Below are positions 50,738 through 59,834 of a DNA stretch of 64,000 nucleotides, piece after piece (within the stretch, counting starts at the first letter, position 1; the number at the start of each line of letters is the position of its first letter). The position numbers and the translations under genes are program-made. The notes under the pieces are model-generated. The model had not been told where the DNA came from and made no database searches. It saw only the letters and a list, made by a program, of their open reading frames with translations. The stretch covers positions 62,001 to 126,000 of the forward strand of contig NZ_JAKJHZ010000001.1 of NCBI RefSeq assembly GCF_021648885.1, read 5' to 3'. Source of the DNA: Nocardioides potassii. Lineage in GTDB: Bacteria > Actinomycetota > Actinomycetes > Propionibacteriales > Nocardioidaceae.

Positions 50738-52801
50738 ATGGAGCACGACGACGTCCAGCAGCAGCCGTGGCTGCACGACCTGTCGCTCACCCTGGCCGCG
50801 CCGACTCAGGTGTGGTCGGCTGCGGACGGGCAGGTGGGCGGTCCGGGCGCCCGGAGCGGCCTCGAGGGGGTGCTCCACGGCGAGAGGCGGGTGATCTCCG
50901 TGCTGCGGCTCGACGTGGACGGACGGGAGCCCGCGGCCGTCGCCTCGCACAGCGTGCGCGGGGACTCCACGACCTACGTCGCCGTGCCGCGCCACCTCGG
51001 CGACCCCGGTCCCGACCCGACCGTGCGCGTCGAGCGGCAGCGCCACGTCGAGCCCGGGCTGGTCCGCGAGCGCTACATCATCTCGAGCACCGCGGCCGAG
51101 CCGGTGGCGTGCACCCTCGGCCTGCTCGTCGGCGCGGACCTCGCCCCCCTGGACGGGGTGAAGGCCGGGACGGGTCGCGCGCCGGTGGCGCCGGAGGGTG
51201 TGGGCGGTCACGTGCTGAGCTGGCAGCAGGACGCGCTGCGCGCGGTGCTCCGGCTGCCCGGGGCGCACACCACGCACGACGGCGACCACGCCCGCGCCAC
51301 CTGGGAGGTCGTCGTGCCCCCCGGCGAGTCGGTCACCCACGAGCTGCTCCTCACCCTCGACGACACCCGCGCCGCGGTGACGGCACCGAGTCGGGAGCCG
51401 GGGTGGAACCACGTCGAGGTCCAGAGCTCCGACCGTCGGCTCGGCCCGGTCGTGGAGCGCTGCCTCGACGACCTGCGGCTGCTGCGGCTCGCGGCGCCGG
51501 GGGCGGACGGTGTCGAGGAGGAGTTCGTCGGAGCGGGAGCGCCGTGGTTCCTCACCCTCTTCGGGCGTGACAGCCTCTGGACCGCGCGAATGCTGCTGCC
51601 CGTCTCGACCGACCTGGCGATGTCCACCCTGCGGCTGCTGGCGCACCGGCAGGGCACCCGCACCGACGACGTCACCGCCGAGGAGCCCGGCAAGATCCTG
51701 CACGAGGTCCGCTCGGCCGGCTTCAGCCTCAACGAGGCCGACGAGGACGGTGGCGACCGCCACCTCCCGCCGGTCTACTACGGCACCATCGACGCCACCC
51801 CGCTCTGGGCGCTGACCCTGCACGACGCCTGGCGGTGGGGCGCGCCCGACGACCAGGTCGAGCGGCTGCTGCCGGCGCTCGAGCGCGCCTTGGCCTGGGC
51901 GGTCGAGCACGGGGACGCCGACGGCGACGGCCTGCTCGAGTACGTCGACCGGTCCGGCCACGGCCTGTCCAACCAGGGCTGGAAGGACTCCGGGGACGCC
52001 GTACGTCGCAGCGACGGGTCCCGGGCCAGGGCGCCGCTCGCGCTGTCGGAGGTGCAGGGCTACGCGTACGCCGCCGCGGTGCGGGGCGCCGACCTGCTCG
52101 AGGCGTTCGGCCGGTCGGGCACCGACCAGTGGCGGGAGTGGGCCGAGCGGCTGCGGGGCGAGTTCGCGCAGCGGTTCTGGGTCGAGGACGCGCTCGGCGC
52201 CTTCCCGGCGATCGCGCTCGACCGCGACAAGCGGCCGGTCGTCTCGCTGACCAGCAACATCGGTCACCTGCTCGGCACCGGCATCCTCGACCCGGACGGG
52301 GTGGACGTCGTGGCCCGCCGGCTCGTCGGCCCCGACATGCTGTCCGGCTTCGGCATCCGGACGCTGTCCACCCAGGCGGCCGGCTACTCGCCGACGGGCT
52401 ACCACGTCGGCTCGGTCTGGCCGCACGACACGGCGATCTGCCTGTCCGGCCTCGCCGCCGAGGGGCGGCCCGAGGCCGGCCCCGTCGCCGACGCGCTGCT
52501 CGCCGCCCTGGCCGCCTTCGACGGTCGACCGCCCGAGCTGTTCGCCGGCGACGCCCGCTCGGCCCAGCCCGCGCCGCTGCCCTACCCGGCGGCGTGCCGG
52601 CCCCAGGCCTGGTCGGCGGCGTCCGCGGTCTCGCTCGTCTCCTCGGTGCTCGGGCTCCGTCCCGACGCGGACGGGCTCGTCGTCGACCCGGTCCAGCCGT
52701 GGGCGTTCGGCGAGACCCGCGTCTCCGGGCTCGGCCTCCACGGTCGGCCGCAGGACATCGAGGTCGGCGCCGACGGAGCGGTCGCGGGCACGGACCGCTG
52801 A
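50738..52801 (+). CDS. Amylo-alpha-1,6-glucosidase (glycogen-debranching-type) family protein
   Basis: A 687-residue protein. The N-terminal 230 residues are a beta-rich glycogen-debranching N domain; the rest is a (alpha/alpha)6 barrel. Characteristic stretches are GAPWFLTLFGRDSLWTARM near residue 268, YYGTIDATPLW near 347, GLSNQGWKDSGDAV near 408 (with acidic catalytic candidates) and GYHVGSVWPHDTAI near 555. Relatives act on alpha-1,6 or other terminal glucosides. No signal peptide, so cytosolic. Expressed divergently from the LacI-led uptake operon and probably induced with it. Confidence 0.87.
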   Translation: MEHDDVQQQPWLHDLSLTLAAPTQVWSAADGQVGGPGARSGLEGVLHGERRVISVLRLDVDGREPAAVASHSVRGDSTTYVAVPRHLGDPGPDPTVRVERQRHVEPGLVRERYIISSTAAEPVACTLGLLVGADLAPLDGVKAGTGRAPVAPEGVGGHVLSWQQDALRAVLRLPGAHTTHDGDHARATWEVVVPPGESVTHELLLTLDDTRAAVTAPSREPGWNHVEVQSSDRRLGPVVERCLDDLRLLRLAAPGADGVEEEFVGAGAPWFLTLFGRDSLWTARMLLPVSTDLAMSTLRLLAHRQGTRTDDVTAEEPGKILHEVRSAGFSLNEADEDGGDRHLPPVYYGTIDATPLWALTLHDAWRWGAPDDQVERLLPALERALAWAVEHGDADGDGLLEYVDRSGHGLSNQGWKDSGDAVRRSDGSRARAPLALSEVQGYAYAAAVRGADLLEAFGRSGTDQWREWAERLRGEFAQRFWVEDALGAFPAIALDRDKRPVVSLTSNIGHLLGTGILDPDGVDVVARRLVGPDMLSGFGIRTLSTQAAGYSPTGYHVGSVWPHDTAICLSGLAAEGRPEAGPVADALLAALAAFDGRPPELFAGDARSAQPAPLPYPAACRPQAWSAASAVSLVSSVLGLRPDADGLVVDPVQPWAFGETRVSGLGLHGRPQDIEVGADGAVAGTDR

Positions 52802-52836
52802 CCTGCTCCGCTGGAGGCCTCTGGCAGGGTGAGGAA

Positions 52837-54090
52837 GTGCCAGCGCTCGCCCCCCTGCCGCGGGTCGACGACACCGACGCCGTCGTGGCGTGGGTCGCCA
52901 CCCACCTCGGACACCTGACGCTCGAGGGACCCGACGGCGTCCGGCCGGGCGGTCTTCGTGGCGGGCAGGCGGCGGCCGACCTCGCCCTGGCGTCGCTCGA
53001 CATCACCGGCTACGCGCGGTCGCGCTCGGTGGTGCTGCCGGAGTCGCGACGAGGAGCGAGCCGGATGTCGCCCTACATCCGCCACGGGCTGCTGAGCCTG
53101 CCGGAGATGTGGGACGCGGTCGCCGACGCGCCGTCGGGCGATCGGCGTCGCTACCGCGACGAGCTGCTGTGGCAGGAGTTCGCCCGGCACCTCTACGCCG
53201 GGCTGGGTGCCGACCTGGCCGAGCCCCTGCGTCGTCATCAGCCCCGGCCGCAGGTGGCGGTGGACTGGGACGACGACGACGAGATGGCGTGCACGTCGTG
53301 GCTGCGGCGCGAGCTCGAGGGCGAGGGCTGGCTGGTCAACCAGACCCGCATGTGGTGGTCCTCGCACTGGACGGTGCGCCACGGTCGCGACTGGCGCGAG
53401 GGGGAGGACGACTTCTTCCGGCACCTCCTCGACGGCTCCCGCGCGGCCAACCGCCTCGGCTGGCAGTGGACCGTCGGCACCGCGACCGGCAAGCCCTACG
53501 GCTTCAGCCGGTGGCAGGTGGAGAAGCGCGCACCCCTGCTGTGCCGCTCCTGCGCGCTGAGGGAGCGGTGTCCGATCCAGGGCTGGCCGGAGGCGACACC
53601 CGGCCCGCGCGTGACGTCGTACGACGGCGCGGCGGGCGAAGGGGAGGGCGCGGGGGAGGGCGTGATCGCCGTGCCGGGCCCTGGGCCCGGCGAGGTGGTC
53701 ACCGACGCCGCCCCGGCGGCCGTGTGGCTCACCGCGGAGTCGCTCGGCGAGGCGGACCCGGCGCTGGCAGCGAACCCGGACCTCCCGGTCGTCTTCGTCC
53801 TCGACGAGCCGCTCCTGCGCCGCCTGCGCCTCTCGGGCAAGCGGTTGGTGTTCCTCGCCGAGTGCCTCGCCGACCTCGCGGCGCGGCGTGACGTCGACGT
53901 CCGCCTCGGCCGGGTGCCGGACGAGCTCGCCGGCACCTCCGTCGCCGTGACCTTCGCGCCCGTCCCGGGCTTCGCCCGGCACGCACGGTCGGTCCACCTC
54001 GCGCAGGTGCACCCCTGGCCCTGGCTGGAGCGGCCCGCCGGCCAGCGCCTCACGTCCTACAGCGCGTGGCGCAAGGGGATCCGTCGCTGA
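52837..54090 (+). CDS. Photolyase/cryptochrome-like flavoprotein with permuted domain order
   Basis: A 417-residue protein. Residues 75-255 are the photolyase FAD-binding domain: SRMSPYIRHG, ELLWQEFARHL, NQTRMWWSSHWTVRHG, DWREGEDDFFRHLLDG, then RAANRLGWQWTVGT with the Asn that faces the flavin. Cys236, Cys239 and Cys245 follow. After a Gly/Glu linker (263-285), residues 294-385 match the alpha/beta antenna domain that normally stands first in photolyases (VWLTAESLGEADPAL, VVFVLDEPLL, LVFLAECLADL). The order is thus reversed. Function may be DNA repair or light sensing. Start is a GTG after GGTGAGG. Confidence 0.85.
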   Translation: MPALAPLPRVDDTDAVVAWVATHLGHLTLEGPDGVRPGGLRGGQAAADLALASLDITGYARSRSVVLPESRRGASRMSPYIRHGLLSLPEMWDAVADAPSGDRRRYRDELLWQEFARHLYAGLGADLAEPLRRHQPRPQVAVDWDDDDEMACTSWLRRELEGEGWLVNQTRMWWSSHWTVRHGRDWREGEDDFFRHLLDGSRAANRLGWQWTVGTATGKPYGFSRWQVEKRAPLLCRSCALRERCPIQGWPEATPGPRVTSYDGAAGEGEGAGEGVIAVPGPGPGEVVTDAAPAAVWLTAESLGEADPALAANPDLPVVFVLDEPLLRRLRLSGKRLVFLAECLADLAARRDVDVRLGRVPDELAGTSVAVTFAPVPGFARHARSVHLAQVHPWPWLERPAGQRLTSYSAWRKGIRR

Positions 54091-54140
54091 CCCGACCGCC
54101 CGCTGGGGTGTGCGCCTGCCGGGCCGGCAGCGCAACACTC

Positions 54141-54165
54141 GACGGACCGGGACGGACCGTCCGTC
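54141..54165. promoter_or_regulatory. GACGGACC repeats with palindrome before the small acidic gene
   Basis: GACGGACC occurs at 54141-54148 and 54151-54158; the second is part of a 15-base palindrome, GACGGACCGTCCGTC, at 54151-54165. It sits 21 bases before the ATG of the 56-residue acidic protein and may be an operator or a short hairpin in the leader. Confidence 0.45.
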
Positions 54166-54186
54166 GCGGGCCCTCGAGGAGGAACC

Positions 54187-54357
54187 ATGACGACCGATGA
54201 CGGCACCAGCCCCTCCAGCGACGACGAGGCGGGCACCGAGGGCGTCGACCCCACGGGTGTTGCAGCCGGTCCCAACCCCATCGAGGACGCCGACGCCAAG
54301 GACCTCACCGACGGTGACTCGACCCACGAGGACGGCACAGGCGGCACGTCGTCCTGA
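54187..54357 (+). CDS. 56-residue acidic, disordered protein
   Basis: A small protein with high Asp, Gly, Thr and Ser content and no predicted structure (begins MTTDDGTSPSSDDE). GAGGAGGAACC before the ATG is a strong ribosome site. I do not recognise a family. Similar small acidic proteins exist in many actinobacteria. A repeat-containing promoter region lies just upstream. Confidence 0.7.
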   Translation: MTTDDGTSPSSDDEAGTEGVDPTGVAAGPNPIEDADAKDLTDGDSTHEDGTGGTSS

Positions 54358-54471
54358 CGGCTGCTCTCGACGGGCTGACCGGTGATGCCCGGCCGAGGTC
54401 GTAGGACGACCTGACCGCCGCAACGAAATCCGGCTGCGGGGTGGTCGGTTTCGGTGCGACACTCCGGGCTC

Positions 54472-55779
54472 GTGGACTGGAGAACCCGACTGCGGGCGAT
54501 GCGGATGGACGTCACGCCGTTGCGCGAGTCCCGCGACTACCGGCTGCTCTTCGCCGCCGGGAGCGTGTTCTACCTCGGCAGCATGGTGGCCTACGTCGCG
54601 GTCCCGTTCGCGATCTACGACCTGACGGGCTCGAACTTCATGGTGGGCCTGGTCGGGCTGGTCGAGCTCGTGCCGCTGGTCGTCTTCGGGTTGTACGGCG
54701 GGGCGCTGGCCGACCACGTCGACCGCCGGCGGCTCCTCGTGTCGACGGGTGCGGCCCAGGTGGTGCTGATGGCGCTGTTCGCCTGGAACGCGTTCTCGGC
54801 GAGTCCGCGCGTGTGGGTGATCTTCGTGCTCGCCGCGCTCTACGCGGCGGTCAGCTCGATGCAGCGGCCCTCGCGGGAGGCCCTCGAGCCGCGGACCGTC
54901 CGGCACGACCAGATCGCCGCGGCCAACGCCCTGAGCAGCTTCGCGATGCAGCTCGGCGTCCTGCTCGGCCCGATGACCGGCGGTCTGCTGGTCGCCTACG
55001 TCGGCGTCGGCTGGTGCTTCCTCGTCGGCATGGCCGGCTACGTCGTCGCCACACTCCTCTACGCGCTCATGCGGCCATACCCGCACGACGGCGAGACGAC
55101 GCCCCCCAGCCTCCGGGGGATCCAGGAAGGGCTCACCTACGCCCTGCGCAGGCGCGACCTGCTCGGGACCTACGTCGTCGACATCGCGGCGATGATGCTG
55201 GCGATCCCGGTCGTGCTGTTCCCGGCCCTCGCGCACGAGGTGTTCGAGCGTCCCGAGCTGCTCGGCCTGCTCTACTCCGCGGAGACCGTCGGCGCGATGG
55301 TGGCCACCGCGCTGAGCGGCTGGGTGGGTCGGGTCCACCACCACGGTCGCGCGATCGTGATCGCGGCGAGCGCCTACGGGGCGTGCATCGCCCTCGCCGG
55401 GCTGATGCCGTCGTTCTGGCTGTGCTGCGTGTTCCTCGCGCTGTCGGGCGCGGCCGACATGGTCTCGGGCGTCTTCCGCTCGACGGTGTGGAACCAGACC
55501 ATCCCGGACACGATGCGCGGGCGGCTCGCCGGCATCGAGATGCTGTCGTACTCGCTCGGCCCGATGGTCGGGGAGACGCGCGCCGGCTTCGTCGCCGACG
55601 CGTGGTCGGTGCGCGGGTCGATCGTGAGCGGTGGCGCGGCGTGCGTCGGTGGCGTGCTGCTGACGGCTGCCGCCCTGCGGGACTTCTGGGGCTACGACGC
55701 CCGCACCGACCCGTACGCCGTCGCAGAGCGCGACCGGCGGGCGGCACAGGCGGCCGCGGCCGAGGGCTCGCCCGGCTGA
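54472..55779 (+). CDS. MFS transporter (enterobactin-exporter-like group)
   Basis: A 435-residue protein with about twelve membrane helices. The start RESRDYRLLFAAGSVFYLGS and motif A GGALADHVDRRRLL near residue 77 are typical of the EntS/DUF894 group of exporters. The substrate is unknown. Start codon is uncertain: GTG at 54454 or 54472 or ATG at 54499; I use the middle one. The 3' end is convergent with a helical-protein gene. Confidence 0.85.
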   Translation: MDWRTRLRAMRMDVTPLRESRDYRLLFAAGSVFYLGSMVAYVAVPFAIYDLTGSNFMVGLVGLVELVPLVVFGLYGGALADHVDRRRLLVSTGAAQVVLMALFAWNAFSASPRVWVIFVLAALYAAVSSMQRPSREALEPRTVRHDQIAAANALSSFAMQLGVLLGPMTGGLLVAYVGVGWCFLVGMAGYVVATLLYALMRPYPHDGETTPPSLRGIQEGLTYALRRRDLLGTYVVDIAAMMLAIPVVLFPALAHEVFERPELLGLLYSAETVGAMVATALSGWVGRVHHHGRAIVIAASAYGACIALAGLMPSFWLCCVFLALSGAADMVSGVFRSTVWNQTIPDTMRGRLAGIEMLSYSLGPMVGETRAGFVADAWSVRGSIVSGGAACVGGVLLTAAALRDFWGYDARTDPYAVAERDRRAAQAAAAEGSPG

Positions 55780-55788
55780 CGAGGCCCG

Positions 55789-56793
55789 TCAGCCGAGACG
55801 GTCCTCGAGGTTGGTCACCGGCTGCCAGTCCATCTGCTCGGCGACGAGGCGCGGCTTGCCCTGCTCGGCCGCCTGGAGGTCGCGGGCGGCGCGATTGGCC
55901 TGGGCCTGCTCCCGGTCGGCGATCCGCTCGGCGTCGAGCGACTCGGTGCGTGCCTCGACCAGCTCGCGGTGCAGCGCCTGCACCTTGTCGGTCTGGGCCG
56001 TGATCTCCTCCGGTGTGGCCTTGCCGGAGGTCAGCATCTTCTCGAGGTCGTCGAGCGCGGACTGCTCGCGCCGCTTCAACCCCTCGACCGTACGGCGCGC
56101 GGCGTCCGCGGCGTCGTTGGCCTGGACGGCCTCCATCGCCTCCTCGGCGGCCTCGCGCCGCAGCTCGCCGAACGACACCTGGTGGGCGCCAGCGGCGACG
56201 AACTTCTTCTTGTCCTTGTCCGGGTGCACGTCGGCGTAGTCGGCCAGCGCCTTCACCAGCTCGCGGGTGCTCTGCCGGCGGGCGTCGCGCAGCGCGATCT
56301 TGGTCTCGAAGCACCGCTGGTAGGTCTTCCAGTCGCGCTCCCAGGCGTCCATCTCCTTCTCGGAGGCGTCGCCGGCGATCGTCTCGACCGGGGGCCAGAT
56401 GCGGTTGTCACGCACCTCGAGCCCGCGCGAGACGGCGAACGCCCGCAGGTCCGCGAGGCCGTCGCGGTGGCGGCGGAGCACGTCGGAGTAGGCGTTGATC
56501 GCGCGACCGAGGCCGCGCAGGTTGTCGCGGACGAGGGCCGACTCCTCGTGGCGCCGGGCCGCCCGCTCGCGGAGCGTGTCGGCCGCCTCGCCGGCGAAGA
56601 CGTCCTCGGACAGCCCGGAGGTGCGCTCGAACGCGTCGACCGCGAGCTCGACCTTGGCGGCGAGGTGGCGGACGGAGTCGCCGTAGGCGTCGACCTCGCC
56701 CGGCTCGGTCCAGTGGTAGTGGCAACCGATCGGGTCACCGAAGGTCAGCTGGTCCTGCTGGGTCTCGATCCGGTCGACGAGCACCTTGGTCAC
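55789..56793 (-). CDS. Long helical protein of an orphan WXG-like pair
   Basis: A 334-residue, highly charged, almost all-helical protein. Residues 60-130 could form a WXG/LXG-type helical hairpin, with LRERAARRHEESALVRDN; 230-320 is a coiled coil rich in Ala, Glu and Arg. No catalytic motif is present. Its GTG overlaps the stop of the 101-residue gene, and a P-loop GTPase gene lies before that. The set resembles orphan type VII-associated loci, but no secretion gene is close, so the link is tentative. Confidence 0.65.
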   Translation of the reverse strand: MTKVLVDRIETQQDQLTFGDPIGCHYHWTEPGEVDAYGDSVRHLAAKVELAVDAFERTSGLSEDVFAGEAADTLRERAARRHEESALVRDNLRGLGRAINAYSDVLRRHRDGLADLRAFAVSRGLEVRDNRIWPPVETIAGDASEKEMDAWERDWKTYQRCFETKIALRDARRQSTRELVKALADYADVHPDKDKKKFVAAGAHQVSFGELRREAAEEAMEAVQANDAADAARRTVEGLKRREQSALDDLEKMLTSGKATPEEITAQTDKVQALHRELVEARTESLDAERIADREQAQANRAARDLQAAEQGKPRLVAEQMDWQPVTNLEDRLG

Positions 56794-57095
56794 GACGGCT
56801 TCACCTCGTCGAGCCGGATGGCCATCAGCGCGGACTGCTCGACCAGGGAGTCGAGCTCGTCGAAGTCGATGATCGAGTCGTCGATCGCCTGGGCGATGTT
56901 GCGGCAGCGGGTCACGACCTGGTCGGCGTCCTCGACGAGGCTGCGGACGCCCTCGACCACGAGGTCCCGCCACGGGAAGTCGTCGGCGGGGTGGTCGACG
57001 TCGCCGAGCGCCGCCTTCAGGTCCTCGCGCGCGGAGTCCAGCTCCGCCTTGGCGCCACGCAGCGCCCGCTGGTTGATGGCGATCGGCCGGGTCAT
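56790..57095 (-). CDS. Small helical protein, WXG100-size
   Basis: A 101-residue protein of two helical halves with a break near PADDFPWRDLVVEG (residues 37-50), a Trp at the hairpin as in WXG100-like proteins. It overlaps the next gene by four bases and probably forms a complex with the 334-residue helical product. No signal peptide. It begins about 110 bases after the GTPase gene, with a separate promoter possible. Confidence 0.65.
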   Translation of the reverse strand: MTRPIAINQRALRGAKAELDSAREDLKAALGDVDHPADDFPWRDLVVEGVRSLVEDADQVVTRCRNIAQAIDDSIIDFDELDSLVEQSALMAIRLDEVKPS

Positions 57096-57204
57096 GCGGC
57101 TCTTGTGCCCCGTTGGGCGGGCGTGAAACCCGAAGTCGTCAAGTTGTGAACCACGTCCGCCGGAGGTCTGGACCAGCCGTCGTGGATGCCCTCAGAGTGC
57201 CCGC

Positions 57205-57984
57205 TCAGACGTGCCCGCTCAGCTGGGCCAGCCGGAGCTCGAGGCGACCGAGGAGGTCGGGCATGGCGGCCTTGCGGCCGTCGCCCTCGGCGCAGACCGG
57301 TAGCACGTCGATCGAGAGCCTGGCGCCACCCGCGAGCGCCCGCAGCTCGTCGAGCTTGTCGCCGAAGGGCGAGCCGCTGCCGGGGGAGTAGTACCGCACC
57401 GCTTCGTCCACGTCGTCGGCGAAGAGGTCGGCCTTGGTCACCGCGATCACCAGCCACGTCGGGCGGTCGCGCCGCACGGCCATGCTGGCGACCCGGTGGG
57501 CCGTGATCGACCAGTCCTCCAGCTCGGCGGCGAGCTGCTCCTCACGGGTCGCCGTCGCCGTACCGCTCGTGCCGCCCGTACGACGCGGGGTGGCGTGCCC
57601 CCAGGCGACGACGTGCAGCACCCCGTCGACCGGCTCGTCGTGGAACACCTCGTCGAGCGCACCGAGGCGGGTCGCCGCGTTCTCGCCGGGCACCACCCGG
57701 AACCGGTAGCCGCGCATCCGCGGGTCCCGGCGCGTACGACGCTCCATGACCGCCGAGCCGACGTCCTGGCCGCCCTGGTCCGCGGAGGAGGCGCTCGCGC
57801 GCCGCGACAGCCGGTCGGCCAACCGCGTCTTGCCGACGCCGGTCATCCCGGTGACCGCGACGGTCGGGTAGCGGTGCCGCAGCAGGCGGGACGCGCGCTC
57901 GGGCGCCTGGGAGATCGCGGCGAGCGCCCCGGTCGCGATCGTCGTACCGAGGGCTGCCTTGCCGTGTCGCAACGGTGACTGCAT
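57205..57984 (-). CDS. P-loop GTPase-like protein
   Basis: A 259-residue protein. Walker A is AVTGMTGVGKTRLADRL near residue 45-60, the base-specifying motif is VTKADLF near 187 and a switch-type DEPVDGVLHVVAWGH is in between. The N-terminus is basic, with one weak hydrophobic stretch. The family is not recognised beyond the GTPase fold. It is upstream of the WXG-like pair, which suggests a regulatory or membrane role for the set. Confidence 0.75.
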   Translation of the reverse strand: MQSPLRHGKAALGTTIATGALAAISQAPERASRLLRHRYPTVAVTGMTGVGKTRLADRLSRRASASSADQGGQDVGSAVMERRTRRDPRMRGYRFRVVPGENAATRLGALDEVFHDEPVDGVLHVVAWGHATPRRTGGTSGTATATREEQLAAELEDWSITAHRVASMAVRRDRPTWLVIAVTKADLFADDVDEAVRYYSPGSGSPFGDKLDELRALAGGARLSIDVLPVCAEGDGRKAAMPDLLGRLELRLAQLSGHV

Positions 57985-58059
57985 GCCCCCATCCTGCCGT
58001 GCTGCTCCACCGCGGGCCGCCGGTTGGCCTCGCCACCGGCCATCTTGGACAATGGCGCC

Positions 58060-58602
58060 ATGGCCTCCCGTGGACCCGAGAAGGACCGCCCCGTGCTCGC
58101 GGGGCTGCTCGCCCTCGTGGGGGTGGCCGTGGTGATCGGGCTGCTCGGCGGGCTCGCGGTCATGGTGGGCGTGAAGGCGGCGGGGATCGGCGGATCGTCG
58201 AGCGCCAGCGACGGCAGCGCGAGCCCGTCGACGTTCAACCTGCCCAAGCCCACCGACACCGGCAGCTCCGTGCCGACGCCCAGTGACGACCCCGTCGATC
58301 CGAGCCCCAGTGAGGAGAGCTCCGCACCGGCGGAGCCGATCTCGCTCAGCGTGGCGCAGCAGTCGGTCAGCCCGATGCAGCAGATCGACCTCACCGGCAC
58401 CTACCAGAGCGGCGAGGGCGCGGTCCTCCAGGTGCAGCGCTTCGAGAACGGCGCGTGGACCGACTTCCCGGTCACCGCCTCGGTGTCGGGCGGCACGTTC
58501 GGCACCTACGTGCAGACCGGCAACATCGGCCCCAACCGGTTCCGCGTGGTCGACTCCGACTCCGACGCCGTCTCCAACGAGGTCACGGTCACCGTCGGCT
58601 GA
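58060..58602 (+). CDS. Single-pass membrane protein with Ig-like outer domain
   Basis: A 180-residue protein. Residues 12-38 form one membrane helix, then a Ser/Pro/Asp-rich linker to about 95, then a beta domain (ISLSVAQQSVSPMQQIDLTG and later repeats) of the immunoglobulin-like type, exposed outside the cell. No enzymatic residues. GACAAT ends six bases before the ATG. The 3' end overlaps the convergent MFS gene by 14 bases. Confidence 0.8.
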   Translation: MASRGPEKDRPVLAGLLALVGVAVVIGLLGGLAVMVGVKAAGIGGSSSASDGSASPSTFNLPKPTDTGSSVPTPSDDPVDPSPSEESSAPAEPISLSVAQQSVSPMQQIDLTGTYQSGEGAVLQVQRFENGAWTDFPVTASVSGGTFGTYVQTGNIGPNRFRVVDSDSDAVSNEVTVTVG

Positions 58603-59809
58603 CCGTCGCTGGTGCCGTACGACGGTCGCGGTCCACGCGGCCGGTCCAGTAGCCGACCCACCCGGCGCCGGCCAGCCCGAGCGCGCCGAGCGTGAGGCAG
58701 GCGACGGCGAGCGGCGCGACGGCCGCGACCGCGCTGACCAGCAGCGGACCGCCGGAGTTGCCGATGTCGCCGCAGAGCCGCCACGCGCCGAGGAACTGCG
58801 AGCGGCCGTCGGTCGGCGACGCGTCCGCGCCGAGCGTCATCACGATCCCGGCGCCGAGCCCGTTGCCCGCGGCGATGAGCGCCATCACGAGCGCGACGGA
58901 CCACGCCGACTGCGCGAGCGGGAGGAGCAGGCACGCGACGGCCATCGAGAGGACCACCGGGACCGCCACGACCCGACGGCCCCGGGTGTCCATCAGGAAG
59001 CCGCCCGGCCACATCAGCGCGACGTCGAGGGCGGCGGCGAAGGCGAAGATCAAGGACGTCGTGGACGCCGACAGGCCGATGTGGTCCGCCCACAGCGGCA
59101 GCAGGCTCAGCCGGAGCGACCGGCTCATGCCGAGGATCACCACGGCGCTGCCCAGCGTGGACAGGACCCGTCGGTGGGCGGCGATGACGCTCCAGACGCT
59201 GACGTGCCCCGTCTCCTTCGCCGCGGCCCGCTTCTCCTCGCCGAGGTCGGGCATCAGGCCCGCGAGCAGGCCCGCGCAGACCGACATCGCGGCGCCCAGC
59301 CAGAAGACGCTGCGCAGCCCACCGAGCTCGATGAGCCCGGCGCCGATGAGCGGCCCGACGAGGACGCCCACGCGGTAGGAGCCGCCGAGGAACGACATCG
59401 CGCGGGCCCGGTGCGTGGCCGGGACGACGTCGATCAAGAAGCCCTGTCGAGCGATGAGGAACATCGTCCAGCACGCCCCGCTCAGCACGACCGCGACCGC
59501 CAGTCCGGCCACTGAGTCGGTGAGGGCTGCGGTGGTCATCGCCCCGGCGTCCGCGAGCCCTGCCGCCATGAGCGCGCGCCGTTCGCCGATCCGCGCCACC
59601 AGCGCACCCGCGGGCAGGCTCGTGAGCAGCATCCCGACGCTCGTGAGCGCAACGATCGCGGCAGCGGTGCTGACGTCCGCGCCGAGCTCGCGCGCCCGCA
59701 GCGCGAGCACCGGCATCATCGCGCCGTGCCCGACCGCGGACACGATCGACGGGCCGTAGGTGACCAGCCAGATGTCGCGGAAACGGAAGTCCTGCGTGCC
59801 CGAGCTCAC
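58589..59809 (-). CDS. MFS transporter
   Basis: A 406-residue protein with about twelve membrane segments and a motif A in LPAGALVARIGERRALM near residue 55. Substrate unknown; the shape suggests a drug or metabolite exporter. I start at the GTG reading VSSGTQDFRF; an earlier start would run into the palindromic repeats at 59835 and is rejected. Its 3' end overlaps the Ig-like protein gene by 14 bases, tail to tail. Confidence 0.85.
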   Translation of the reverse strand: MSSGTQDFRFRDIWLVTYGPSIVSAVGHGAMMPVLALRARELGADVSTAAAIVALTSVGMLLTSLPAGALVARIGERRALMAAGLADAGAMTTAALTDSVAGLAVAVVLSGACWTMFLIARQGFLIDVVPATHRARAMSFLGGSYRVGVLVGPLIGAGLIELGGLRSVFWLGAAMSVCAGLLAGLMPDLGEEKRAAAKETGHVSVWSVIAAHRRVLSTLGSAVVILGMSRSLRLSLLPLWADHIGLSASTTSLIFAFAAALDVALMWPGGFLMDTRGRRVVAVPVVLSMAVACLLLPLAQSAWSVALVMALIAAGNGLGAGIVMTLGADASPTDGRSQFLGAWRLCGDIGNSGGPLLVSAVAAVAPLAVACLTLGALGLAGAGWVGYWTGRVDRDRRTAPATVSRR

Positions 59810-59834
59810 CTGGCCATCCTCCCAGCCGCCCGTC

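Noticed and set aside
52582..55344. A 920-codon minus-strand open frame across the photolyase-like and MFS genes
   Set aside because: The plus-strand frames carry clear domain motifs and membrane helices, while this one has none.
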